Source of the DNA: an uncultured beta proteobacterium
Lineage (GTDB): Bacteria; Pseudomonadota; Gammaproteobacteria; Burkholderiales; SG8-41
Assembly: GCA_903933915.1 (NCBI GenBank)
Contig: CAIZLW010000012.1
Coordinates: 1-53,151, forward strand
DNA length: 53,151 bases
Direction: 5' to 3'
A program made the position numbers and the translations under genes. The notes under the pieces were generated by a model, which ran no database searches, was not told the DNA's origin, and saw nothing but the letters and a program-made list of their open reading frames with translations. This document shows, piece after piece, positions 10,909 to 20,731 of this stretch; the first letter of the stretch is position 1; every line of letters begins with the position of its first letter.

Positions 10909-11148
10909 ATGAGTAATAAAGGGCAGTTGCTACAAGACCCGTTCCTGAACGCCTTGCGTAAGGAACATATCCCCGTGTCGATTTATCTCGTTAACGGCAT
11001 CAAGCTGCAGGGGCAAGTGGATTCCTTCGACCAGTATGTGGTGCTGTTGAAGAATACGGTGACGCAGATGGTCTATAAACATGCGATCTCCACCGTGGTG
11101 CCGGCGCGTGCGGTCAGCCTGCAGATGGACGAAAAAATAGATAACTAG
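10909..11148 (+). CDS. hfq: RNA chaperone Hfq
   Basis: A 79-residue Sm-like protein that forms a hexameric ring and pairs small RNAs with mRNAs. The Sm1 signature ([31 protein letters not shown]) and the Sm2 signature ending in YKHAIST are intact. The C-terminal tail is very short, as in many betaproteobacteria. An AGAGGG ribosome site lies just upstream. It is followed by hflX-hflK-hflC, the conserved hfq-hfl order. Confidence 0.98.
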   Translation: MSNKGQLLQDPFLNALRKEHIPVSIYLVNGIKLQGQVDSFDQYVVLLKNTVTQMVYKHAISTVVPARAVSLQMDEKIDN

Positions 11149-11170
11149 TTGTTTTTATTGAAAAATATTG

Positions 11171-12289
11171 ATGTTTGAGCGTCCGGGTAGTGGCGCCAAA
11201 GCCGTCGTTGTGGCGCTTGATTTCGGCGTCCCGGATTACGCCGAAAGCGTCGAAGAGCTGCAATTGCTTGCGCGCAGCAGCGGCGTTTCCGTGGCTGCCG
11301 TGGTTCGCGGTCGTCGCGAGCGCCCCGATGCCGCCCTGTTTGCCGGCAAGGGCAAAGTCGATGAAATTGCCCAGAGCGTCACCGATACCGGCGCCTCACT
11401 GGTTTTGTTCAACCACGCCCTGAGCCCGATCCAGGAACGCAATCTGGAGCGCAAGCTTAATTGCCGCGTGGTCGACCGCACCAGCCTGATCCTCGATATT
11501 TTTGCCCAGCGCGCGCGCAGCCACATCGGCAAGTTGCAGGTGGAACTGGCGCAGCTCGAGCACCTGTCGACCCGGCTGGTCCGCGGCTGGACCCACTTGG
11601 AGCGTCAGCGCGGCGGTATTGGCATGCGCGGCCCCGGCGAAACGCAATTGGAAACCGACCGCCGGCTGCTCGGCAAACGCGTCAAGGTGCTCAAGGAAAA
11701 GCTGGTGAAAGTACGCGCCCAGCATGCCACCCAGCGCCGCTCGCGCGAACGGGCTCAGGTGTTTTCGATCTCCCTGGTCGGTTATACCAATGCCGGCAAG
11801 TCAACCTTGTTCAACCGGCTGACCCGTTCCGACGCCTATGCGGCCGACCAGCTGTTTGCGACCCTGGACACCACGACCCGACGGCTGGGCGGTATCGAAG
11901 GGGCGTCGGTGGTCATTTCGGACACCGTCGGTTTCATCCGCCACCTGCCGCATACTCTGGTCGAAGCTTTCCAGGCGACGCTGGAGGAGACGGTGCATGC
12001 CGATCTGCTGCTGCATGTGGTGGACGCCAGCAGCCCGGACCGCGACGCGCAGATCGCCGCAGTCAACATCGTGCTGGCCGAGATCGGCGCCGACAAAACA
12101 CCGCAGATCATGATCATGAATAAGATCGACCGCACCGTGTTCGAGCCCCGGGGCGAGCGTGACGAGTGTGCTAGAATTTCCCGTGTCTGGCTAAGTGCAG
12201 TAAACGGTGATGGTGTCGAGCTTTTGCGCACCGCCATCGGAGAACATGCGCTTGAAGCCGCCAGTTCCAATCAACCCGCTGCAGCCTGA
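11171..12289 (+). CDS. hflX: GTPase HflX
   Basis: A 372-residue ribosome-associated GTPase. An N-terminal domain contains the GKGKVDE motif. A coiled-coil region follows, with the family motif RGGIGMRGPGETQLETDRR. The G domain has P-loop GYTNAGKSTLFN near residue 205, DTVGF and NKID. HflX splits stalled ribosomes, notably under heat stress. I start at the ATG at 11171; a TTG three bases earlier is less likely. There is no clear Shine-Dalgarno sequence, and the leader is an AT-rich stretch (11149-11170). Confidence 0.95.
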   Translation: MFERPGSGAKAVVVALDFGVPDYAESVEELQLLARSSGVSVAAVVRGRRERPDAALFAGKGKVDEIAQSVTDTGASLVLFNHALSPIQERNLERKLNCRVVDRTSLILDIFAQRARSHIGKLQVELAQLEHLSTRLVRGWTHLERQRGGIGMRGPGETQLETDRRLLGKRVKVLKEKLVKVRAQHATQRRSRERAQVFSISLVGYTNAGKSTLFNRLTRSDAYAADQLFATLDTTTRRLGGIEGASVVISDTVGFIRHLPHTLVEAFQATLEETVHADLLLHVVDASSPDRDAQIAAVNIVLAEIGADKTPQIMIMNKIDRTVFEPRGERDECARISRVWLSAVNGDGVELLRTAIGEHALEAASSNQPAAA

Positions 12290-12302
12290 AAAAACTGATC
12301 CG

Positions 12303-13589
12303 ATGATTGCATCCTCAAGGTCTCTCCGCGACCGCCTCAAAGGCGGTCTTGCCCGGATACTGGCACCATTGCTCTCCCTCAACGATCCGCAATGGGGGCG
12401 CCGGCCGAACAACGGCGGTAACCAGGGCCCCCCTGACCTCGATGAGATCTGGCGCAATCTGAACAGCAAGCTGAGCCGCCTGCTCGGCGGCAAGGGCGGC
12501 GGTTCCAGCGGAAATGAATCGCCCGGCGGGGGTGGCCCGAGCGCCGGCGCAATCGGAGGCGGTGCGGGACTGTTGCTCGGACTGATCCTTGTCGTATGGC
12601 TTGCCAGCGGCTTCTACATTGTCAATGAAGGTCAGCGCGGTGTCGTGCTGCGCTTCGGCAAATTCGTCGAGGCGACGATGCCGGGGCCGCGCTGGCATCT
12701 GCCGTATCCGGTCGAATCCGCCGAGGTGGTCAACGTGGCGCAGGTGCGTACCGTCGAAATCGGCTACCGCAACAACGTCAAGAGCAAGGTGCTGAAAGAG
12801 GCGCTGATGCTGACCGACGACGAGAACATCATCGACGTCCAGTTCGCGGTGCAGTACGTGCTGAAAAGTCCGAATGATTTCCTGTTCAACAATCGCGCCA
12901 CGGATGACTCCGTGCTGCAGGCCGCCGAAACGGCGATCCGTGAAATTGTCGGCCGCAGCAGCATGGACTTCGTGCTGTATGAGGGGCGTGCCGAAGTGGC
13001 GGCCAAAGCGCGCCAGCTGACCCAGGAAATCCTTGATCGTTACCAGACCGGCATCAACGTCAGTAACGTGACCATGCAGAACGCGCAGCCGCCCGAGCAG
13101 GTGCAGGCGTCGTTCGATGATGCGGTCAAGGCGGGGCAGGATCGCGAACGGCAGAAAAATGAAGGTGAAGCCTACGCCAATGACGTGGTGCCGAAAGCCC
13201 GCGGTATGGCGGCACGGCTGATGCAGGAGGCCGAGGGTTATCGCAGCCGTGTGGTCGAGCAGTCGCAGGGTGATGCCGCACGCTTCCGCCAGATCGTCGC
13301 CGAATACAGCAAGGCGCCGCAGGTGACGCGCGACCGCCTTTATCTCGACGCCATGCAGCAGATTATGAGCAGCACCAGCAAGGTACTGGTCGACCAGAAG
13401 GGCGGCGGCAATATGCTGTACCTGCCGCTGGACAAGCTGATGCAGATGAACGCGGGTACCGTTGCGTCTGGCGCCGCGCCCGAAGCACCGGCGTCGGCGA
13501 AAACTGCCGATCCGGCTGCGCCTGCAGCCGACGGCGCTGCGCGGGGCCGCGAAGCCTTCCGCAGCCGTGACCGGGAGGCACGTCAATGA
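12303..13589 (+). CDS. hflK: FtsH protease modulator HflK
   Basis: A 428-residue SPFH/band-7 membrane protein. An N-terminal Gly-rich cytoplasmic segment with the family marker LNDPQWGRR is followed by one membrane helix at about residues 85-107. The large periplasmic band-7 domain begins FYIVNEGQRGVVLRFGKF. The C-terminus is Ala/Pro-rich. HflK and HflC form a cage around the FtsH protease in the inner membrane. An upstream in-frame ATG at 12207 would overlap hflX by 80 bases and adds non-conserved sequence, so 12303, 13 bases after hflX, is preferred. Confidence 0.94.
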   Translation: MIASSRSLRDRLKGGLARILAPLLSLNDPQWGRRPNNGGNQGPPDLDEIWRNLNSKLSRLLGGKGGGSSGNESPGGGGPSAGAIGGGAGLLLGLILVVWLASGFYIVNEGQRGVVLRFGKFVEATMPGPRWHLPYPVESAEVVNVAQVRTVEIGYRNNVKSKVLKEALMLTDDENIIDVQFAVQYVLKSPNDFLFNNRATDDSVLQAAETAIREIVGRSSMDFVLYEGRAEVAAKARQLTQEILDRYQTGINVSNVTMQNAQPPEQVQASFDDAVKAGQDRERQKNEGEAYANDVVPKARGMAARLMQEAEGYRSRVVEQSQGDAARFRQIVAEYSKAPQVTRDRLYLDAMQQIMSSTSKVLVDQKGGGNMLYLPLDKLMQMNAGTVASGAAPEAPASAKTADPAAPAADGAARGREAFRSRDREARQ

Positions 13590-14467
13590 AACAGAATTTT
13601 GGAGCGATGATCGCCGGCGCCATTGCGCTGCTGCTGATACTCGGCATGTCGATGTTCGTGGTTGATCAGCGCCAGAACGCCATCGTGTTCCGTCTCGGTG
13701 AGGTGGTGTCGATCAAAAAGGATCCGGGTCTGTATTTCAAGGTGCCGCTGCTCGACAACGTGCGCTTTTTTGATGTGCGCATCCTGACCATCGACACTGC
13801 GGAACCCGAACGTTTCCTGACGTCCGAGAAGAAAAACGTGCTCGTCGACCTGTTCGTCAAATGGCGGATCACCGATGTGCGCAACTATTACACCTCGGTC
13901 GCCGGCGACGAAATGCGCGCACAGACACGGCTGTTGCAGACCATCAATGACGGTTTGCGCGCCGAGTTCGGCAATCGTACGGTGCATGACGTGGTTTCGG
14001 GCGAGCGCGACAAGATCATGGATCTGATGCGCAACAAGGCCAACGAAGACGCCTCGAAGATCGGTGTTGAAGTGTTGGACGTGCGTCTGAAACGGGTCGA
14101 TCTGCCACAGGAAGTCAGCGAGTCGGTGTATCGCCGGATGGAAGCCGAACGCAAGCGGGTGGCCAATGAACTGCGTTCGACCGGTTCGGCGGAGTCGGAG
14201 AAGATCCGCGCCGATGCTGACAAGCAGAAAGAGGTCATTCTCGCTGAAGCCTACCGCGATGCGCAGCGGATCAAGGGTGAGGGTGATGCCAAGGCCTCGG
14301 CGATTTACGCCAAGGCTTATGAGATCAATCCCGAGTTCTACGCTTTCTACCGCAGTCTCGAAGCCTACCGCGCCAGTTTCAAGAGCAAGAGCGACGTTAT
14401 GGTGCTGGAGCCGAACTCCGAATTCTTCAAATACATGAAATCGGGTGGCAAGGCTGGCGGCAAGTGA
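13586..14467 (+). CDS. hflC: FtsH protease modulator HflC
   Basis: A 293-residue SPFH/band-7 protein and obligate partner of HflK. An N-terminal membrane anchor at about residues 7-23 precedes the band-7 domain (MFVVDQRQNAIVFRLGEVV) and a long helical region (SESVYRRMEAERKRVANELR) that builds the HflKC cage wall. It overlaps hflK by four bases (ATGA), consistent with stoichiometric co-translation. Confidence 0.96.
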   Translation: MKQNFGAMIAGAIALLLILGMSMFVVDQRQNAIVFRLGEVVSIKKDPGLYFKVPLLDNVRFFDVRILTIDTAEPERFLTSEKKNVLVDLFVKWRITDVRNYYTSVAGDEMRAQTRLLQTINDGLRAEFGNRTVHDVVSGERDKIMDLMRNKANEDASKIGVEVLDVRLKRVDLPQEVSESVYRRMEAERKRVANELRSTGSAESEKIRADADKQKEVILAEAYRDAQRIKGEGDAKASAIYAKAYEINPEFYAFYRSLEAYRASFKSKSDVMVLEPNSEFFKYMKSGGKAGGK

Positions 14468-14531
14468 CCTCGGCGCGGCCATTGGCCGCGCCCGTTGAGA
14501 GCGGAGCGGCACGCCATGCAGCGACCCGCCG

Positions 14532-14720
14532 ATGACTGACAATCTGCTGACCGCCTTTGCCCTGATGCTGGTGATTGAGGGCCTGATGCCTTTCCTGGTC
14601 CCCAACGCCTGGCGCGAGACCTTCCGGCGGCTGATCGAGATGAGTGACGGTCAACTGCGGTTTGTCGGCCTGAGTTCGATGCTGGCCGGCCTGATCCTGC
14701 TTTATTTCTTGCGTGGTTGA
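14532..14720 (+). CDS. DUF2065 family small membrane protein
   Basis: A 62-residue protein with two predicted membrane helices (about 5-23 and 44-60) joined by a short polar loop, with the family pattern LMLVIEGLMPFLVPNAWR and MSDGQLRFVGLSSMLAGL. This is the DUF2065/YjeT family, regularly found between hflC and hisZ or purA. Its function is unknown. Identification rests on length, topology, sequence pattern and position. Confidence 0.85.
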   Translation: MTDNLLTAFALMLVIEGLMPFLVPNAWRETFRRLIEMSDGQLRFVGLSSMLAGLILLYFLRG

Positions 14721-14736
14721 GGCTCCCCCAAGCTTC

Positions 14737-14742
14737 TATAAT
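14737..14742 (+). promoter_or_regulatory. Possible -10 element upstream of hisZ-purA
   Basis: A perfect TATAAT lies 82 bases before hisZ, directly after the DUF2065 gene. No good -35 sits at the standard distance: TTGCGT at 14709 would need a 22-base spacer. It is offered as a weak candidate for a promoter that separates hisZ-purA from the hfl genes. Confidence 0.3.
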
Positions 14743-14824
14743 GTGCGCTTTTGCGCCGACCACCGCGTCCATAGCCCCTGTTTTGACCTTTGCACCTTTA
14801 CCTTTGACCCTTTGAACGTTTGCC

Positions 14825-15985
14825 ATGAGAACCTGGCTGCTGCCTGAATATATTGAGGACATCCTGCCCGTCGAGGCGCGCCGCATCGAGCGGCTGCGCC
14901 GGCTCATCCTCGACGACTTTGCGGTGCATGGCTATGAACTGGTGATGCCGCCGCTGCTGGAGTATGTCGATTCGCTGCTGACCGGCACCGGGCACGATCT
15001 TGATCTGCAGACCTTCAAGCTGGTGGATCAGCTGACCGGGCGCATGCTCGGCGTGCGCGCCGACATCACGCCGCAGGTGGCGCGCATTGACGCGCACCTG
15101 CTCAACCGCGGCGGCATCACCCGGCTCTGTTACAGCGGCAGCGTGCTGCGCACCCTGCCGGGCATGAACCGCACCCGCGAGCCGCTGCAGATCGGCGCCG
15201 AGATCTACGGCCATGCCGGCATTGAAAGCGATATCGAAGTGCAGCGCCTGCTGCTGCGCGCGCTGCGTCTCGCCGATATCCGCGACGTGTCGCTGGACAT
15301 CGGTCATGTCGCGGTGTTCCGAGCACTGCTGCGCCGGGGCCGCGTGTCGCGCGAACTCGAAGCCGACCTGTTCCAGGCAATGCAGTCCAAGGATGTTACG
15401 GCGATCACCGCACTGACCAAGGGGCTGGACCGTGCCACGCGCGCCGCGCTGGCCGAACTGCCCGGTCTGTATGGCGGCGTGGAAGTGTTGGCGCGTGCGA
15501 GGCGCGTATTGCCGGCGATTCCGGAAATCCGCAGCGCCTTGCGCGACCTGACGGCGCTGTCGCGGCCGCTCGCCGATCTGGCGAAGATCCGCAGTTTTGA
15601 TCTCGGTGAATTGCGCGGTTATCACTATCACAGCGGCGTCGTGTTCGCGGCGTATTCGAACACGCGGCCCAATGCGGTGGCGCAGGGCGGTCGTTACGAC
15701 GAAGTCGGCAAGGCTTTCGGCCGCGCGCGGCCGGCGACCGGCTTCAGCATGGATATGCGCGAACTGGCCGCTGCCGCGAATGAAGGACGTACCCCGTCGC
15801 GGGTGCTCGCACCGTACCGTCCCGCTGACCGTGCATTGACGCAACGCATTGCGGCATTGCGCAGTCGGGGTATCGTAGTCATTGAAGATCTGCCCGGGCA
15901 TGCCCGGTTTCGCGGCGAACTTGAATGCGATCGCGAACTGGTGCTGCGTGCTGGCCGCTGGGCAGTGCAAAAACGAAAGAGTTAA
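14825..15985 (+). CDS. hisZ: ATP phosphoribosyltransferase regulatory subunit HisZ
   Basis: A 386-residue paralogue of the histidyl-tRNA synthetase catalytic domain. It lacks the anticodon-binding domain and the synthetase-specific RGLDYY motif, which here reads GYHYHSGVVF. HisZ forms a complex with the short catalytic HisG and confers histidine feedback control on the first step of histidine synthesis. It retains GGRYDEVG and a motif-3-like ATGFSMDMREL. HisZ placed before purA is common in betaproteobacteria. hisG itself is not in the window. Confidence 0.95.
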   Translation: MRTWLLPEYIEDILPVEARRIERLRRLILDDFAVHGYELVMPPLLEYVDSLLTGTGHDLDLQTFKLVDQLTGRMLGVRADITPQVARIDAHLLNRGGITRLCYSGSVLRTLPGMNRTREPLQIGAEIYGHAGIESDIEVQRLLLRALRLADIRDVSLDIGHVAVFRALLRRGRVSRELEADLFQAMQSKDVTAITALTKGLDRATRAALAELPGLYGGVEVLARARRVLPAIPEIRSALRDLTALSRPLADLAKIRSFDLGELRGYHYHSGVVFAAYSNTRPNAVAQGGRYDEVGKAFGRARPATGFSMDMRELAAAANEGRTPSRVLAPYRPADRALTQRIAALRSRGIVVIEDLPGHARFRGELECDRELVLRAGRWAVQKRKS

Positions 15986-16040
15986 TTTAAATTTTTTTTA
16001 AATAATATTTTACGCCATACCGGGTATGGCAATTCGATGA

Positions 16041-17345
<1,305 letters not shown>

Positions 17346-17351
17346 TGGCAC

Positions 17352-17382
17352 GGCAGGGCACGGCTTGTTGCCGTGCCCTGCC
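17352..17382 (+). terminator. Perfect 13-bp hairpin after purA
   Basis: GGCAGGGCACGGC (17352-17364) and its exact complement (17370-17382) flank a TTGTT loop, seven bases after the purA stop. It is very GC-rich, but no T tract follows, so it may act as a pause or 3'-end stabiliser rather than a classic intrinsic terminator. It separates purA from the opposing tRNA gene. Confidence 0.6.
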
Positions 17383-17415
17383 TGCCCGATACTAACTACC
17401 TCTATCGCCTGACAT

Positions 17416-17500
17416 TGGTGCCCAGAAGAGGACTCGAACCTCCACGGTATTACCCGCCAGCACCTGAAGCTGGTGCGTCTACCAATTCCGCCATCTGGGC
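17416..17500 (-). tRNA. tRNA-Leu (anticodon CAG)
   Basis: An 85-base tRNA on the minus strand. The acceptor stem GCCCAGA/TCTGGGC is followed by ACCA, so the CCA is encoded. The D-arm region is GGCGGAATTGGTAGACGC. The anticodon stem CCAGC/GCTGG encloses the loop TTCAGGT, giving anticodon CAG for the leucine codon CUG. A short variable arm (GGGTAATACC) and the T-loop GGTTCGAGTCC are visible. It lies in a gap between two plus-strand genes and is transcribed against them. Confidence 0.97.
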
Positions 17501-17538
17501 AAGGGCGCGATTCTAGCCCATGAAAGCTATTTATTCAA

Positions 17539-19725
17539 ATGAAAAAACCCAAAAAAACAACTGCAAGCGGCGCTAAAGGCTCACGTCGCGAAAACGATCC
17601 CCACCAAGAGCGCGAGGCGGGGCTTTATGAGCATCCCGTTCCCAGCCGCGAACTGATTCTTGAAGTGATGGTCGAGGCCGGCGTTCCGCTCGAGGAAGCC
17701 GATCTCGTCCGTGAACTCGATATCCGCAAGCGTGAGCGTGAGGCGTTTAATCGCCGTATCGCCGCGATGGAGCGCGACGGCCAGATCATGCGCAACCGCC
17801 GCGGTGATTTATGCATTGCTGAAAAACTCGATCTCGTCAAAGGCCGTGTGCTGGGCCACAAGGACGGTTTCGGTTTCCTGGTGCGCGATGAGGGCGGGCC
17901 TGACCTGTTCCTCGGCTCGGGTGAGATGCAGAAAGTGCTGCACGGCGACCGCGTGATGGCGCGTATTTCCGGCACGGACCGGCGCGGCCGGCCCGAAGGC
18001 AAGATTGTCGAAGTGCTGGAGCATGGCCAGACGCGTTTTGTCGGTCGCCTGCACGTCGAACACGGCGTGAGCTTTGTCGCCGCCGAAGACAAACGCATCA
18101 GCCAGGATTTCGTGATTCCGGCCGGCGAGTCCGGCAAGGCGAAAGCCGGGCAGGTGGTCACGGTTGAAATCATTTCCCAGCCGGGCCGCCAGACCAAGCC
18201 GATGGGGCGCGTGGTTGAAGTGCTCGGCAACTACGCCGATCCCGGCATGGAAATCGAGATCGCGCTGCGCAAGCACACGCTGCCGTGGATATTCCCCAAA
18301 GACGCCGAGGCCATTGCCGCCAAGCTGCCCAAGGGCGTGCGCAGCACCGACCACAAAAGCCGTATTGATCTGCGTGACCTGCCGCTGGTCACCATCGACG
18401 GCGAAACCGCGCGCGATTTCGACGACGCGGTGTTTGCCGAACCGGTCGGCAGCGGTTTCCGGCTGGTGGTGGCAATCGCTGACGTCAGTCATTACGTCAA
18501 GGAGGGCGACGCGCTGGATGTCGAGGCGCGCAGCCGCGGCAATTCCGTGTATTTCCCGCGCCGGGTAATTCCGATGCTGCCCGAGGCGCTGTCCAACGGA
18601 CTGTGTTCGATCAATCCGGATGTCGAGCGGCTGGCGATGGTCTGCGACATGCAGATCGACAGTCATGGCCACGTCAAAGCGTACAAGTTTTATCAGGCGG
18701 TGATGCTGTCGCATGCGCGGTTCACCTATACCGAAGTCGCGGCCATCCTCGATGATCCGCGTGGCGCGGCGGCGCGCCGCCGCAAGGCGCTGGTGCCGCA
18801 TCTGCAGACTTTGTACAAGCTTTATCACCAGCTGGCGAAGGCGCGTGCCAAGCGTGGCGCCATCGATTTCGAGACCATCGAAACGCAGATGATTTTTGAT
18901 GACAAGGGCAAGATCGAGAACATCGTGCCGGTGATCCGCAACGACGCGCACCGGCTGATCGAGGAATGCATGCTGGCGGCCAACGTCTGTACCTCCGACT
19001 TCCTGCGAGAGCGCGGCCACCCGGTGCTGTACCGTGTGCATGAAGGTCCGACGCCGGAGAAACTCGCCGCGCTGCGTGATTTTCTCAAGGGTTTTGGTTT
19101 GCAGCTGCCCGGCGGCGAAACGCCGCACGCGTCCGATTACGCCAAGCTGCTGGCGAAGGTCAAAGGCCGGCCGGACGAACAGTTGCTGCAGACGGTGATG
19201 CTGCGATCGCTCAAGCAGGCGGTGTATACGCCGAAGAATGCCGGCCACTTTGGTCTTGCCTACGAGTCCTATACCCATTTCACTTCGCCGATCCGCCGTT
19301 ATCCCGATCTGCTGGTGCATCGCGCGATCAAGGCGGTGCTCATTGGCGGCACCTACGATCCGGGCGACTGGCAGCAACTCGGCGCGCAATGCTCGATGAC
19401 CGAGCGTCGTGCCGACGAAGCGACGCGCGACGTGACGGCGTGGCTGAAGTGTTATTACATGCGCGACCGTGTCGGTGAAACCTTCATGGGCAGCATTGCC
19501 GGTGTGGCGGCCTTCGGTGCATTTGTCGCGCTCGACGACGTCTATGTCGAAGGGCTGGTGCACATCTCCGACATGGGCAAGGATTACTACAAGTACGACG
19601 CGGCCCGGCATGAACTGATGGGTGAGCGCACCAAGCAGCGTTACCGTCTGGGTGATCGGCTGCGGGTGAAAATCGCCCGGGTCGATCTCGGTGCCGCGCG
19701 TATTGACTTTGTCCTGGCCAATTAA
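17539..19725 (+). CDS. rnr: Ribonuclease R
   Basis: A 728-residue 3'-5' exoribonuclease of the RNB family that degrades structured RNA. In order: a lysine-rich N-terminus, a winged-helix segment, cold-shock domains (KGRVLGHKDGFGFLVRDEGG), the RNB catalytic centre with acidic cluster DGETARDFDDAV near residue 287, and an S1 domain at about 645-727 (VAAFGAFVALDDVYVEGLVHISDM). It ends right after the S1 domain and lacks the long Lys-rich tail of E. coli RNase R, which explains the shorter length. rlmB follows, as in E. coli. Confidence 0.96.
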   Translation: MKKPKKTTASGAKGSRRENDPHQEREAGLYEHPVPSRELILEVMVEAGVPLEEADLVRELDIRKREREAFNRRIAAMERDGQIMRNRRGDLCIAEKLDLVKGRVLGHKDGFGFLVRDEGGPDLFLGSGEMQKVLHGDRVMARISGTDRRGRPEGKIVEVLEHGQTRFVGRLHVEHGVSFVAAEDKRISQDFVIPAGESGKAKAGQVVTVEIISQPGRQTKPMGRVVEVLGNYADPGMEIEIALRKHTLPWIFPKDAEAIAAKLPKGVRSTDHKSRIDLRDLPLVTIDGETARDFDDAVFAEPVGSGFRLVVAIADVSHYVKEGDALDVEARSRGNSVYFPRRVIPMLPEALSNGLCSINPDVERLAMVCDMQIDSHGHVKAYKFYQAVMLSHARFTYTEVAAILDDPRGAAARRRKALVPHLQTLYKLYHQLAKARAKRGAIDFETIETQMIFDDKGKIENIVPVIRNDAHRLIEECMLAANVCTSDFLRERGHPVLYRVHEGPTPEKLAALRDFLKGFGLQLPGGETPHASDYAKLLAKVKGRPDEQLLQTVMLRSLKQAVYTPKNAGHFGLAYESYTHFTSPIRRYPDLLVHRAIKAVLIGGTYDPGDWQQLGAQCSMTERRADEATRDVTAWLKCYYMRDRVGETFMGSIAGVAAFGAFVALDDVYVEGLVHISDMGKDYYKYDAARHELMGERTKQRYRLGDRLRVKIARVDLGAARIDFVLAN

Positions 19726-19765
19726 AAAATTTCAATAAAAACAAATACTTAAAAGATATTTAGCA

Positions 19766-20500
19766 ATGAGCGATTTGCACCTGATCCACGGTTTTCATGC
19801 GGTCACCAGCCGCCTGCGTCAGCGCGAAGACGTGGTGAAGGAGATCTACTTCGACAGCGCACGCCACGACCGCCGCGGCAAGGACCTGCTGGCGCTGGCG
19901 GAAACTCGCGGCGTGCGCGTGATCATGGTCGACGGCAAGCGTCTGGACGGCATGACCGGCAACCAGCGCCACCAGGGTGTTGCCGCGCGGGTGGAGGCGG
20001 TGAAAATGCCGACGCATATCGATGACGTTCTCGATGAACTCACCGAGCCGCCGTTGTTATTGATTCTCGATGGCGTTACCGATCCGCACAATCTCGGCGC
20101 CTGCCTGCGCGTTGCTGACGGCATGGGCGCGCATGCGGTGATCGCGCCCAAGGACCACGCCGTCGGGCTGAATGCCACGGTGGCCAAGGTCGCCAGCGGC
20201 GCGGCCGACTCGGTGCCGTACATCATGGTCACCAACCTCGCGCGCACCATGCGTGAATTGAAGGAGCGCAACATCTGGCTGGTTGGCGCTGACGAGCGCG
20301 CCGAGAAGGATCTCTACGGCATCAAACTCAACGGCCCTCTGGGCTGGGTGCTCGGCGCCGAAGGCGAGGGCATGCGCCGACTGACCCGTGAAACCTGCGA
20401 CGAACTGGCGCGCATTCCCATGCTCGGCAGCGTCGAAAGCCTCAATGTTTCGGTGTCGGCGGGGATCTGCCTGGCCGAGGCGCGCCGCCAGCGTCGCTAA
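19766..20500 (+). CDS. rlmB: 23S rRNA (guanosine-2251-2'-O)-methyltransferase
   Basis: A 244-residue SPOUT (TrmH/SpoU) methyltransferase. The substrate-binding N-terminus starts [12 protein letters not shown] and contains [12 protein letters not shown]. The C-terminal knot has motif 1 ([18 protein letters not shown]), motif 2 ([14 protein letters not shown]) and motif 3 ([18 protein letters not shown]). It methylates G2251 in the ribosomal P loop. The 40-base gap after rnr is AT-rich with no clear ribosome-binding site and contains the 12-mer CAATAAAAACAA at 19733. Confidence 0.97.
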   Translation: MSDLHLIHGFHAVTSRLRQREDVVKEIYFDSARHDRRGKDLLALAETRGVRVIMVDGKRLDGMTGNQRHQGVAARVEAVKMPTHIDDVLDELTEPPLLLILDGVTDPHNLGACLRVADGMGAHAVIAPKDHAVGLNATVAKVASGAADSVPYIMVTNLARTMRELKERNIWLVGADERAEKDLYGIKLNGPLGWVLGAEGEGMRRLTRETCDELARIPMLGSVESLNVSVSAGICLAEARRQRR

Positions 20501-20643
20501 AGGCGCAGATTGTTGCACCGGGATGATGCCTGCAGCCCCGATTTCCCCCTTGTTTTGCATGTTGACGGTGCAGTCGTGCGAATTGTCACATCTCCGTGCA
20601 AAAAAAGCGTTCCCGGCACTCCCGTTCGCCCCTAAATACCGCC

Positions 20644-20649
20644 TATAAT
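20644..20649 (+). promoter_or_regulatory. Possible -10 element for the two-partner secretion locus
   Basis: A perfect TATAAT lies 82 bases before the tpsA start, in the 231-base gap after rlmB. The -35 position (about 20621) reads CCCGTT, a poor match, so an activator may be needed if this is the promoter. Nothing else in the gap is recognisable. Confidence 0.35.
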
Positions 20650-20731
20650 TTCAAGTAGATGCAGCCTGCGGCGCGCATCGCTTCAGTTGCCCGCGAGCAG
20701 TCTGCTTGGATTTGGTGATTCAGGGGGCTGT

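Noticed and set aside
12207-12302. Upstream start for hflK
   Set aside because: It would overlap hflX by more than 80 bases and adds residues that do not resemble HflK.
17809-19611. 600-codon open frame on the minus strand opposite rnr
   Set aside because: It is a shadow of the GC-rich coding strand: the plus-strand frame encodes complete RNase R, and the antisense product is His/Arg/Gln-rich with no recognisable domain. The same applies to long antisense frames opposite hflK (12315-13586), hflC, hisZ and rmuC.
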